DNA from: Hydrocarboniphaga effusa AP103
GTDB taxonomy: Bacteria > Pseudomonadota > Gammaproteobacteria > Nevskiales > Nevskiaceae
Reading direction: 5' to 3'
Length of the DNA stretch: 64,000 nt
NCBI RefSeq assembly: GCF_000271305.1
Contig: NZ_AKGD01000002.1
Location: forward strand, 62,001-126,000
Translations under genes and position numbers: made by a program
The notes under the pieces: model-generated
The model's database searches: none
Told to the model about the DNA's origin: nothing
The model's input: the letters and a program-made list of their open reading frames with translations, nothing else
Shown: piece after piece, positions 42,771 to 51,113 of the stretch
Position numbering within the stretch: the stretch's first letter is position 1
How the letters are laid out: every line of letters starts with the position of its first letter

Positions 42771-44102
42771 TCAGCCCTCCAGGCAACAGCGATTGCGCCC
42801 ATTGCGCTTGGCCTCGTAGAGCGCCGCGTCGGCGCGATCGAACAGGCTCAGTGCGGTGTCGCCGTCGCGAAAGCCGGCAATGCCGCAGGACACCGTGACT
42901 TTCACCGGCTGCTTGCGAAAGTGGAAGCCCAGCTGTTCGACGCTCAGGCGCAGGGCGTTGGCGACGGCGAGCGCCTGCGCCGGCACGGCTTCGATCAGCA
43001 TGACGAATTCCTCGCCGCCGTAGCGGCCGAAGAAATCCGCGTCGCGCAGCCGCCGCGACCAGTGCTGCGCGAGCACTTGCAGCACCTTGTCGCCGGCCTG
43101 GTGGCCGTATTGATCGTTGATGCGCTTGAAGTGATCGACGTCGATCGCGGCGAGGCAGCGCGGCCTGCGATCTCGACCGAACAGCTGCAGATCGGCGGCG
43201 ATGCGCTTGTCGTAGGCGGCGCGGTTGGGCACGCGCGTGAGCGTGTCGGTGCCGACCTGGCGTTCGAGTTTGCTGACCGAGCGCGTCAGCACGCGCGTCT
43301 GGTTTTCGAGCGTTTCGATGCGCTCGTACAGGGCTTCGGTGCGCTCCTTGTAGGCCAGCGCACGGGTTTCCTCGCGGCTGCGGTGATCGCGCACGCGCTG
43401 GTCGATCGTGGTGAGCCGGCGATAGACCTGGTCCTGCAGGCTGCCGAGATCGGTGGCCTCGCGCGTCTGGCTGATCAGCGCCTGGGTTTCGTCGAGCAGC
43501 TGTTGGCCGAAGGTGCGCTGCTCGTGCTGCGCGCCCCGCTGCTCCTCGTTTTCGCACTTGAGATGGCGTGCGATCTCCTCGAGCCGCTCGCTGAATTGCA
43601 TCAGCAGGCGGTCGGATTCGAGCTTGGCGCGCTGTACGGCGCTGGCCTGTGCCTGCGACAGGTCGGCGATGCCGACCGCCACTTCGGCGAGCGCCTCGTC
43701 GCGCCCTGCGGCTTCGAGCTGGGCGCGCAGCGCTTCGGCGCGCGGCAGCGCGGGCAGCTGATCGAGCAATCGATGCAGCGTCTTGCGCAGTCGGTCGCCG
43801 TCGATGACTTTCGCCACCGCCGTCGTCGACGCATGGTCGAGCGCGGCGACCGAGCGCGTCAGCGCATCGAGCAGGCTTTCGAGCGGCGCAGGCTCGGCCG
43901 GCTTGCGCAGCGTGGAAATAACGGCGTTGAGCGAATCGTCGAGCGCGTCGTCGAGCCCGCGCGCTGCGATGCAGAGCCGGCCGGCGATGCGGCGCAGCAG
44001 CTCGTCGGTCTGGCGCCACTGGCGCTCACGGCGATCGAGCTCCTCCACAGCCTCGCGGTAAGGCTGCTGCCAGCGATCCGGCGGCTCGATAAGCTGACCC
44101 AT
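42771..44102 (-). CDS. Diguanylate cyclase with long helical sensor region
   Basis: A 443-residue protein. Residues 1-275 are soluble and helical with coiled-coil pattern and no membrane segment. The GGDEF domain begins at TDTLTRVPNRAAYDKRI, and its active-site motif is GGEEF at residues 362-366. RDAD just five residues before it is an intact RxxD inhibitory I-site, so product inhibition is expected. The enzyme makes c-di-GMP from two GTP. The N-terminal region is not a known sensor to me; it resembles helical domains of cytoplasmic cyclases controlled by protein partners. Confidence 0.93.
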   Translation of the reverse strand: MGQLIEPPDRWQQPYREAVEELDRRERQWRQTDELLRRIAGRLCIAARGLDDALDDSLNAVISTLRKPAEPAPLESLLDALTRSVAALDHASTTAVAKVIDGDRLRKTLHRLLDQLPALPRAEALRAQLEAAGRDEALAEVAVGIADLSQAQASAVQRAKLESDRLLMQFSERLEEIARHLKCENEEQRGAQHEQRTFGQQLLDETQALISQTREATDLGSLQDQVYRRLTTIDQRVRDHRSREETRALAYKERTEALYERIETLENQTRVLTRSVSKLERQVGTDTLTRVPNRAAYDKRIAADLQLFGRDRRPRCLAAIDVDHFKRINDQYGHQAGDKVLQVLAQHWSRRLRDADFFGRYGGEEFVMLIEAVPAQALAVANALRLSVEQLGFHFRKQPVKVTVSCGIAGFRDGDTALSLFDRADAALYEAKRNGRNRCCLEG

Positions 44103-44169
44103 GCGGCGATTCGAAGGACTGAGGCGGTAGAGCCCGACTATCGGCCGCGGGTGGCGAAACTGTAGGGAC

Positions 44170-44658
44170 TCAGAGCACCGAAGCGTCGATCCACAGCGCG
44201 GCGAGCGCTTCGAGTCCCTCCCGATCCTCGGCGTCGAAGCGCCCGACCTTCGGGCTGTCGAGATCGAGCACGCCGATCAGCCGGTCGCCCGAAACGAGCG
44301 GCACGACGATTTCGCTGTTGGAGGCGGCGTCGCAGGCGATGTGCCCCGGAAACGCGTGCACGTCGTCGACGAGCTGAGTGACGCGCCGGCTCGCCGCCGC
44401 TCCGCAGACGCCGCGATCGAGCGCGATGCGCACGCAGGCCGGCTTGCCCTGGAAAGGGCCGAGCACGAGCTCGCTGCCGTCGAACAGGTAGAAGCCGGCC
44501 CAGTTGAGGTCGGGCAGGGCGTGGTAGATCAGCGCGGACAGATTCGCCGCGTTGGCGATGCGATCGTGCTCGCCGGCGAACAGGCCGCTCGCCTGGGCAG
44601 CGAGCTCGGCGTAGAGCGTGGGCTTGTCGGCCGCGGACAGCGGGGTCGTTTCGAACAT
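44170..44658 (-). CDS. msrC: Free methionine-R-sulfoxide reductase (GAF domain)
   Basis: A 162-residue GAF protein starting MFETTPLSAADKPTLYAEL at the ATG at 44658. It repairs free methionine-R-sulfoxide. The three catalytic or resolving cysteines are present in PACVRIALDRGVCGAAASRR and GHIACDAASNSEIVVPL, matching E. coli MsrC/YebR. The ending VLDLDSPKVGRFDAEDREGLEAL is also diagnostic. A longer frame to 44832 has no similarity upstream of this start. Confidence 0.93.
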   Translation of the reverse strand: MFETTPLSAADKPTLYAELAAQASGLFAGEHDRIANAANLSALIYHALPDLNWAGFYLFDGSELVLGPFQGKPACVRIALDRGVCGAAASRRVTQLVDDVHAFPGHIACDAASNSEIVVPLVSGDRLIGVLDLDSPKVGRFDAEDREGLEALAALWIDASVL

Positions 44659-44810
44659 GCGCCGAGCTTGAACCGCGGCGCCAGCGCCGGCAACCACGCC
44701 AGGCTCCGTCCCGGCTCGGCCGACTGTGGACGGCGGTCGTGTTCCAATACCCGCCTTTGCCCGCGCATTCACCCGTGCGGTCAGCGGCGCGCACACGATC
44801 GGAAGTCGGC

Positions 44811-46040
44811 ATGAACAAGTCCCGCATGGCATGGCTCGAAAGCCTGCTGCCCACCCAGACTTCGGTGAGCCAGGCCGAGCGCCTGCGCTCGGGCCTCGGC
44901 GCCCTGCTAGGCGTGTTGCTGACCGGGCTCGCGAGCGCCTGGGCGCTCGGCTTTTCGAGCGCGACGGCCTGGCTGATCGCGCCGATGGGCGCCTCGGCCG
45001 TGCTGCTGTTCGCGGTGCCGGCCAGCCCGCTCGCGCAGCCCTGGTCGGTGATCGGCGGCAATGTCAGTGCGGCGATCATCGGCGTGAGCTGCGCGCGTTT
45101 CATTCCCGAACCGCTGCTCGCCGCGTCGGTCGCGATCTTCGCCGCCATCGGCACCATGTTCGCGCTGCGTTGCCTGCACCCGCCGAGCGGAGCGGTGGCG
45201 CTCACGGCGGTACTCGGCGGGGCCGCCGTTCGCGAGGCCGGCTACGGCTTCGTGGTCGCGCCGGTGCTGCTGAACTCGGTGCTGATTCTCGCCGTGGCGA
45301 TGATCTACAACCGCCTCGTCGGCCGGCGCTATCCGCATAGCCAACGCGTGGAAGCGGTGCAGGCGCACGGCACCGCCGATGCCGTGCCGAGCGCCCGCCT
45401 GGGTTTCTCGCTCGACGATCTCAAGGGCGCGGTGCGCAGCGTCGACCAGGTGCTCGACATCAGCGTCGACGATCTCGAAGACCTGCTGCGCCGTACCGAG
45501 CAGCGCGCGTTCGCGCGCCGCTTCGGCCAGACCGTGTGCGCCGACATCATGTCGCGCGACGTGATCGCGGTGGATTTCGCCACGCCGCTCGCCGAAGCCT
45601 GGGCGCTCATGCAGCGGCACGCGCTGCAGGCGATGCCGGTGATCGATCGCGGTCGCTTCGTCATGGGTCTGGTCACGCGCACGGATTTCTTGAAGCACGC
45701 CGACCCGGCCGAATTCCCGGGGCTGGGCCAGCGCCTGCGCCGCTTGCTCAAGCGCACCGAAAGCCCCTACACCGACAAGGCCGAGGTCGTCGGCCAGATC
45801 ATGCAGGCGCGCGCGAAGACGGTGCCCGACAGCCTGCCGATCGCCGAACTGGTGCCGCTGATGTCCGATGCGGGCCTGCACCAGATCGCGGTGACCGACG
45901 AGCGTCGCCGGCTGGCCGGCATGGTCACGCAGACCGACCTCGTCGCCGCGCTCTACGACATCAGCCTGCTGCGCGACGCCGCCAACGATCAGCGCGAGAA
46001 CGCGATGCCGAGGCCGACGCGCGTGACCGAGTCGTTGTAG
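44811..46040 (+). CDS. HPP-family membrane protein with two CBS domains
   Basis: A 409-residue protein starting MNKSRMAWLESLLP. Residues about 30-170 are four hydrophobic segments with the family motif LRCLHPPSGAVALTAVLGG. The C-terminal half holds a CBS pair: ADIMSRDVIAVDFATPLAEAWALMQRHALQAMPVIDRGRFVMGLVTRTD, then VGQIMQARAKTVPDSLPIAELVPLM and MVTQTDLVAALY. HPP proteins are linked to nitrite transport in chloroplasts and some bacteria; with CBS domains the transport is probably adenylate-controlled. Its last 52 bases overlap the convergent pldA gene, which is unusual. Confidence 0.9.
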   Translation: MNKSRMAWLESLLPTQTSVSQAERLRSGLGALLGVLLTGLASAWALGFSSATAWLIAPMGASAVLLFAVPASPLAQPWSVIGGNVSAAIIGVSCARFIPEPLLAASVAIFAAIGTMFALRCLHPPSGAVALTAVLGGAAVREAGYGFVVAPVLLNSVLILAVAMIYNRLVGRRYPHSQRVEAVQAHGTADAVPSARLGFSLDDLKGAVRSVDQVLDISVDDLEDLLRRTEQRAFARRFGQTVCADIMSRDVIAVDFATPLAEAWALMQRHALQAMPVIDRGRFVMGLVTRTDFLKHADPAEFPGLGQRLRRLLKRTESPYTDKAEVVGQIMQARAKTVPDSLPIAELVPLMSDAGLHQIAVTDERRRLAGMVTQTDLVAALYDISLLRDAANDQRENAMPRPTRVTESL

Positions 46041-47071
46041 TCGAGCAGGCTTTCGCCGTAGCCCTGCCAGACATAGAGCTGATAGAACATCGAGCCGTCC
46101 CTGGACGGGATCGTGTAATTGAGGTTGAACGCGCCGTGGCCGGTCTCGGGGTTCATGCGGACCATCGTGTGGATCACCTGGCCCTTGCCGATCTGGCGCT
46201 GGAAATGCAGCTCGCCGTAGCCGTAGTGATCGATCAGGTCCGGGTTGTCGTCGCCCTTGGGATCATCGGGCGTCTTCTTGTTGTCTTCGGGAATGCGGTA
46301 CCAGGCCTTCGCGTAGATCAGCAACTTGCCCTTGGCCCGGAACGGGGCGAAGTACACGCGGTTCCAGGAGCGTGACAGCGGCACGTCGTGGCCATTGGAT
46401 TCGTGCTCGATGCCGACGTCCGCCCCCCAGTAGTTCCATTGTTTCGGATCGGGCGTGAAGCGGTAGAACAGCTCGGGGTTGTAGTCGGTTTCGCGGAACG
46501 GGCGCGAGCGGTCGGCATCGTAGACCTGCCAGAACGATTTCTGGCTGTAGCCGAAGTAGAGCGGCATGCCGAACAGCCGCGCCTTGGCGCTGATCGCGAA
46601 CAGCACCTCGGTTTCCTTGCCGTCGTAGTCGCCGCTCCAGGTCGCCGGCAGAAAGTACATCGGCTTGTGCGTCGACAGGCCCTTGCCGACCGAGACGATC
46701 GAATAACCGTCGCCGTCGTCCCCACGCAGCCGCGAGAAGAAATCGCGCTTGGCGAGCGCCTGCGCCTGCTTCTGTTCGGCGGTCGGGTGGGCTGGGTCTT
46801 GCGCGCAGCCCGCGCAATCGCCGCCGAGGATCGGGCTGATCGCCTGCGGCTTGACGGCGCTGGCCGGCGGATCGGCGGTGATGATCGGATCGGCAGCGGC
46901 GGGATGATCGGTCAGCGGAGGCGTGGGTGCGCCCTGGGCGGAAACGAGTGCGGGAAACAGGCCGAGTGCAGCGATCAGCAGAGAGCAGCGGATCGCAATG
47001 AAGCGCCGGGTGAGCTGCCGCGCTCCGCAGCATGTGCCAGAGCGGTGCCCGGACTCCTCACGTACCGTCAA
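45989..47071 (-). CDS. pldA: Outer-membrane phospholipase A
   Basis: PldA (OMPLA) hydrolyses misplaced phospholipids in the outer leaflet. The catalytic motif IEHESNGHDVPLSRSWNRVYF gives the His-x-Ser pair plus the conserved Asn. Barrel strands lead to the end LGIAFSR. A signal peptide (CSLLIAALGLFPALVSAQ) and an extra Pro-rich stretch of about 70 residues precede the barrel. The start is uncertain: no ATG or GTG lies near the signal peptide, and TTG at 47071 with GGAG upstream is used here (360 residues); the open frame reaches 47164 inside the AbiEi gene. Possible Ca-dependent dimer as in E. coli (family knowledge). Confidence 0.88.
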   Translation of the reverse strand: MTVREESGHRSGTCCGARQLTRRFIAIRCSLLIAALGLFPALVSAQGAPTPPLTDHPAAADPIITADPPASAVKPQAISPILGGDCAGCAQDPAHPTAEQKQAQALAKRDFFSRLRGDDGDGYSIVSVGKGLSTHKPMYFLPATWSGDYDGKETEVLFAISAKARLFGMPLYFGYSQKSFWQVYDADRSRPFRETDYNPELFYRFTPDPKQWNYWGADVGIEHESNGHDVPLSRSWNRVYFAPFRAKGKLLIYAKAWYRIPEDNKKTPDDPKGDDNPDLIDHYGYGELHFQRQIGKGQVIHTMVRMNPETGHGAFNLNYTIPSRDGSMFYQLYVWQGYGESLLDYNDSVTRVGLGIAFSR

Positions 47072-47141
47072 GTACGCTCCGGCCCCTGCGCGCCGTCCTC
47101 GCGCATCCTGCGTTCGCTCACGACGCCCAATCAGCGCTTCA

Positions 47142-47750
47142 TCAAGAGGCCAGCGCATCGACATACGGCTTCATCACCCTTTCAACCCGGCACAGCTTGG
47201 CGAAATACCAGAGCTTGTCCTTGTGCACCTTGTGTGCGAGGAAAGCCGCGCGCAGCGCGTCGACCGCAATGTGCGGGCCGATCTTGTTGCGGAACTTGAA
47301 CAGATCGGCCAGCGTTTTTTCGAGACTGTAGATGTTCACCTCGACGCCTTCGATCAAATGCGTCTCGACGCCTTCGGTGAACGCCGGGCCACCGAGACGG
47401 GCGACCTTGACCTCGGGATAATCGAGCCGCGGCCTCGCGGCACGACGCTCGATGGCGATGTAGACCTCGTCGGTGAGCTGTTCGGCCAGGCCGTGGAACG
47501 CGAGAGCGGAACGCAGGCAGATGACGCCGTTGGGAACCGCGCGCCCGGCGACCGCGAGCGTCAGATGCGGGGTGACGACCTTGTCGGCGAGCACGTAGCT
47601 GCCGCGTCCCACCTTCTTGATTAATCCCTTGTCGCACACACGTCGCAGGTACTCGGCTTGAATGCCTTCCGCAGCCAGATCCTTCGGACGCAGCACGCCG
47701 AGCTTGCCTGCAAGCTCGACGATGCGATCGGATTTACTGGGTTCATCCAT
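47142..47750 (-). CDS. Solitary AbiEi-type antitoxin/transcriptional regulator
   Basis: A 202-residue protein. Its N-terminal winged helix (GVLRPKDLAAEGIQAEYLRRVCDKGLIKKVGRGSYVL) and C-terminal domain (VCLRSALAFHGL-like VICLRSALAFHGLAEQL, then YSLEKTLADLFKFRNKIG) match the AbiEi antitoxin of type IV toxin-antitoxin systems. That protein represses its own promoter and counters the AbiEii nucleotidyltransferase toxin. The toxin gene should follow directly, but here pldA follows. Either the toxin was lost or the protein is now a regulator. The upstream region is unusually AT-rich. Confidence 0.88.
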   Translation of the reverse strand: MDEPSKSDRIVELAGKLGVLRPKDLAAEGIQAEYLRRVCDKGLIKKVGRGSYVLADKVVTPHLTLAVAGRAVPNGVICLRSALAFHGLAEQLTDEVYIAIERRAARPRLDYPEVKVARLGGPAFTEGVETHLIEGVEVNIYSLEKTLADLFKFRNKIGPHIAVDALRAAFLAHKVHKDKLWYFAKLCRVERVMKPYVDALAS

Positions 47751-47913
47751 TGAGAACGCTAGGCGAGTGTGTGCAAGCGTAAAATTGTTTTAGGAACTGT
47801 TTATATTTGATAACAAGTTCAAAAGTATTGCAAGAGATTGCGGTAACTGATTAATTCTAAATAGATTGTCCTCTGTTCAGGTTTGCCGGACGGAGATTTT
47901 CGGGGAAGTCTGG
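47751..47913. promoter_or_regulatory. AT-rich divergent promoter region
   Basis: This 163-base gap between the AbiEi gene and the antiporter gene is rich in A/T (for example TAAAATTGTTTTAGG and TTTATATTTGATAAC), in sharp contrast to its surroundings. Promoters for both genes should lie here; an AbiEi autoregulatory site is expected but I cannot fix its exact repeats. Confidence 0.55.
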
Positions 47914-49671
47914 ATGCTGGTGAACGTGGCGCTTTTCCTGACGGCGGCGGTGCTGTTCGTCCCATTTTTCAAGCGCTTGGGTCTCGGCGCGGTGCTCGGC
48001 TACCTGTGCGCCGGTGTCGTCATCGGTCCCTGGGGATTGGCGCTCATCGCCGATGTCGAATCGATTCTTCACGTCGCCGAATTCGGCGTGGTACTGCTGC
48101 TGTTCGTGATCGGTCTGGAACTGCAGCCTTCCCGTCTGTGGCGTTTGCGTTCGACGGTGTTCGGCACCGGCGGCCTGCAGGTCGCACTCAGCACGCTCGC
48201 CTTGTTCGTGATCGGCTGGGCCTGGGGTATCGCGCCGGTGACGGCGTTCATCGCTGCGTTCGGCCTGGCGATGTCGTCGACCGCGTTCGTGCTGCAGATG
48301 CTCGCCGAGCGCGGCGAACTCAGCACGCGTCACGGACGCTCGGCGTTTGCGATCCTGCTGTTCCAGGATCTGTCGGTGATTCCGTTTCTGGCGCTTGTTC
48401 CGATGCTCGCGATGGGCAGCAAACCCGACGTGCATTCGCCCGAGCTGTGGATCGGCACCGCCAAGGCGGTCGGCGCGATCGCTGTCACCGTGATCGGCGG
48501 TCGCTACCTGCTGCGTCCGGTGCTGCGCTGGTTCGCCAAGACCGGTGTTGCCGAAGTGTTCACCGCGGCCGCGCTGCTGGTCGTCGTCGGCACCGCGCTG
48601 GCGATGGAGTTCGTCGGACTGTCGATGTCGCTCGGCGCTTTCCTGGCCGGCGTGCTGCTCGCCGATTCGGAATATCGCCACGAACTGCAGGCCGACATCG
48701 AGCCGTTCAAAGGCCTGCTGCTCGGTTTGTTCTTCATCGCCGTCGGCATGTCGGCGAACGTCGGGCTGGTGGTGGAGAGACCGCTCGACGTGATCGGCGT
48801 GGTCGTCGTGCTGATGGTGGTCAAGGCCGCGGTGCTCTACCTGGTCGGCCGGCTCTCCGGACTCGAAGCGCACGCCTCGCGATCGCTGGCCCTGGCACTG
48901 TCGCAGGGCGGTGAATTCGCCTTCGTGCTGTTCGGCGTCGCCGCGAGCTCGGGCGTGCTCGACACGCCCTTGCGCGAGCTGCTGATCGTCTCGGTGACCT
49001 TGTCGATGATCGTCTCGCCGCTGCTGTATTCATTGCACGCGCGAATTCAACCCACGCGAGAGCCGGCGCCCTACGATGTCATCGATGTCGCCGCCACCCA
49101 GGTCGTGATCGCCGGCTTCGGACCGTTCGGCCAGATCATCGGCCGTATCCTGCGCGTGAAGCGCATCAGCTACACGATTCTCGACAAGAGCGCGGACAAC
49201 GTCGCGTTTCTGCGCCAGCTCGACATTCCGGTGTTCTACAGCGATGCCTCGCGTACCGAGGTGCTGCGGGCTGCGCATGCGGGGCAGGCCAAGCTGTTCG
49301 TCGTCGCGATCGCCGACCGGGACGAATCGCTGCGCGTGGTCGAGGCGGTGAGGAAGCTCTATCCGGGCCTGCCGATCATCGCCTGCGCGCGCACGCGCCA
49401 GCACGCGCTCGAGCTGCTCGATCGCGGCGTGCAGCAGGTGATCCGGCGCAGCTATCTGTCGTCGCTCGAAGCCACGCGCCAGGTGCTCATGATGCTCGGC
49501 GAAAGCGAGGGCCAGGCGCAGCGCTACATCGATGCCTTCCGCCAGCACGACAGCAAGGTGCTGCTGCGGCAGATGGCCGAGCCACGCGATGAGCTCAACG
49601 TGCTCAAGAGGGCGCGCGAAGGCGCTCGCGAGCTGCAGGAGCTGTTCGATGCGGACGCCGGGCAGAAGTAA
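47914..49671 (+). CDS. Kef-type monovalent cation/proton antiporter
   Basis: A 585-residue CPA2-family antiporter starting MLVNVALFLTAAVLFVPFFKRLG at the ATG at 47914 (GGGGAAG upstream). About 12 membrane segments fill residues 1-385, with the ion-site motif LFQDLSVIPFLALVPML. A Rossmann RCK domain follows (VVIAGFGPFGQIIGRILRVKRISYTILDKS, residues about 400-520), then a helical tail. Similar to KefB/KefC. The QGGEFAFVLFG motif is also present. No KefF/KefG-like partner gene is seen. Function: K+ or Na+ efflux coupled to H+ entry. Confidence 0.93.
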   Translation: MLVNVALFLTAAVLFVPFFKRLGLGAVLGYLCAGVVIGPWGLALIADVESILHVAEFGVVLLLFVIGLELQPSRLWRLRSTVFGTGGLQVALSTLALFVIGWAWGIAPVTAFIAAFGLAMSSTAFVLQMLAERGELSTRHGRSAFAILLFQDLSVIPFLALVPMLAMGSKPDVHSPELWIGTAKAVGAIAVTVIGGRYLLRPVLRWFAKTGVAEVFTAAALLVVVGTALAMEFVGLSMSLGAFLAGVLLADSEYRHELQADIEPFKGLLLGLFFIAVGMSANVGLVVERPLDVIGVVVVLMVVKAAVLYLVGRLSGLEAHASRSLALALSQGGEFAFVLFGVAASSGVLDTPLRELLIVSVTLSMIVSPLLYSLHARIQPTREPAPYDVIDVAATQVVIAGFGPFGQIIGRILRVKRISYTILDKSADNVAFLRQLDIPVFYSDASRTEVLRAAHAGQAKLFVVAIADRDESLRVVEAVRKLYPGLPIIACARTRQHALELLDRGVQQVIRRSYLSSLEATRQVLMMLGESEGQAQRYIDAFRQHDSKVLLRQMAEPRDELNVLKRAREGARELQELFDADAGQK

Positions 49672-49758
49672 GTCGTTGGCTGTACGGCGCTGTCCGCTCG
49701 TCGGGCGCAATCGCATAATGCGGCGAACCGAGCCTGGGCCGAGGAGCCGCGGGACGTC

Positions 49759-51042
49759 ATGGACTATCTGATCCCGTCGCTGCTGGTCTCGATCGTAGCC
49801 GTCGGCATGGCGCTCGCGTTCCTGTCGGCCGACCGCAAGTCGGGCACCTCGCGCGCCTTGGCCCTGGCGCTCGCCGCGACCGGCCTGTCGATTTTCCTGA
49901 ACGGCTATCTGGTTCCGGGCGCGCACGAAAACCCGGCCTGGTCCGGCTGGCTGGCGCTGCCCGAGACCATCGCTCTGATCGCGATGCTCGAATGGCTGCT
50001 GCGCGTGCGCCGTACGATGCCGGTTCCCGAAGGTTTCGATACGCGCGTCGGCGACCGGCTGCAGCGGCTCGGCCAGTTCAGCGCCGTCGTCTACCAGCTG
50101 TTCGCCTTGATCTGGCCCGAGATCCGGGCGCACCAGTTCCTGCATCTCAAGAGCTTCGACACGATGTCGCAGGGCGGCTTCTGGCTGTTCGCCACGCCAG
50201 TGCTGACCACCGTGCTGTGCGGGCTCGGCTCGCTGTTGCTGCTGCTCAATCGCCGGCCGGAACTGGCCGAGCGCATCCGCCTGCTCGCGTTCTCCGGCGC
50301 GGTGCCGTTCTGCGTCGCCGGCCTGGTGCTGCCGGCCGACATCGGGCCGATCTCGATCGTCGTCGGCGAGATGATCCTGCTCGTCGGTGCCGTGCACTAC
50401 CACGTGCTGCAAGGCCAGCGCGGCCTGTTCATGTCGCGATTTCTGTCGCCCGAGGTGGCCCGGCTGGTGTCGCACGCCGGGCTGCAGGCGGCGATGCAGG
50501 AGCGCCAGCTCACGCTGAGCGTGGTCGCCTGCGACCTGCGCGGCTTCTCGCGCTTCGCGAGCGAGGTGCCGTCGGGCCGCGTGATCCAGGTGCTGCGCGA
50601 GTACTACGACGCGGTCGGCCAGGTCGTCGCCCAGTACGGCGGCACGATCAAGGACTACGCGGGCGACGGCGTGCTGGTGCTGGTCGGCGCGCCGATCGCG
50701 CTGCCCGACCATGCGGCGCGCGCGGTCGCGCTGTCGCATCAGCTGCGTGCCGCCTGCGAAGCGCTGGTTCCGCGCTGGGCCGCGCTCGGACCCCGGCTCG
50801 GGCTCGGCGTCGGCGTGGCCACCGGCAGCGTCACCGTCGGCGTGATCGGCGGCAGCGCGCGGCTCGAATACACCGCGGTCGGCGCGGCCGTGAACCTCGC
50901 GAGCCGGCTTTGCGAGCAAGCCGGAGACGGCGAAATCCTGATCGACCGGCAGACCATCCAGCTCGCCGGAGCCGAGGCGCAGGAGCGCGCGCCGATCCGC
51001 TTCAAGGGCTTCGACGAGCCGGTGGCGCACTTTGGCGTCTGA
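49759..51042 (+). CDS. Membrane class III adenylate/guanylate cyclase
   Basis: A 427-residue cyclase. About six hydrophobic segments fill residues 1-215. The catalytic domain starts near 245: VVACDLRGFSRFASEVP holds the first metal-binding Asp, KDYAGDGVLVLVGAP the second, and LEYTAVGAAVNLASRL the transition-state residues. The product is probably cAMP, but substrate cannot be fixed from one sequence. Membrane part resembles histidine-kinase type 7TM sensors rather than a known receptor. Located between the antiporter and spoT, same strand. Confidence 0.9.
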   Translation: MDYLIPSLLVSIVAVGMALAFLSADRKSGTSRALALALAATGLSIFLNGYLVPGAHENPAWSGWLALPETIALIAMLEWLLRVRRTMPVPEGFDTRVGDRLQRLGQFSAVVYQLFALIWPEIRAHQFLHLKSFDTMSQGGFWLFATPVLTTVLCGLGSLLLLLNRRPELAERIRLLAFSGAVPFCVAGLVLPADIGPISIVVGEMILLVGAVHYHVLQGQRGLFMSRFLSPEVARLVSHAGLQAAMQERQLTLSVVACDLRGFSRFASEVPSGRVIQVLREYYDAVGQVVAQYGGTIKDYAGDGVLVLVGAPIALPDHAARAVALSHQLRAACEALVPRWAALGPRLGLGVGVATGSVTVGVIGGSARLEYTAVGAAVNLASRLCEQAGDGEILIDRQTIQLAGAEAQERAPIRFKGFDEPVAHFGV

Positions 51043-51113
51043 GGCCGGTTCGGCGATATCGTCGATTGTTGCGAAGCGGTCGTGACGGCGGCTTGCGCTG
51101 CTAGACTCGGAGC

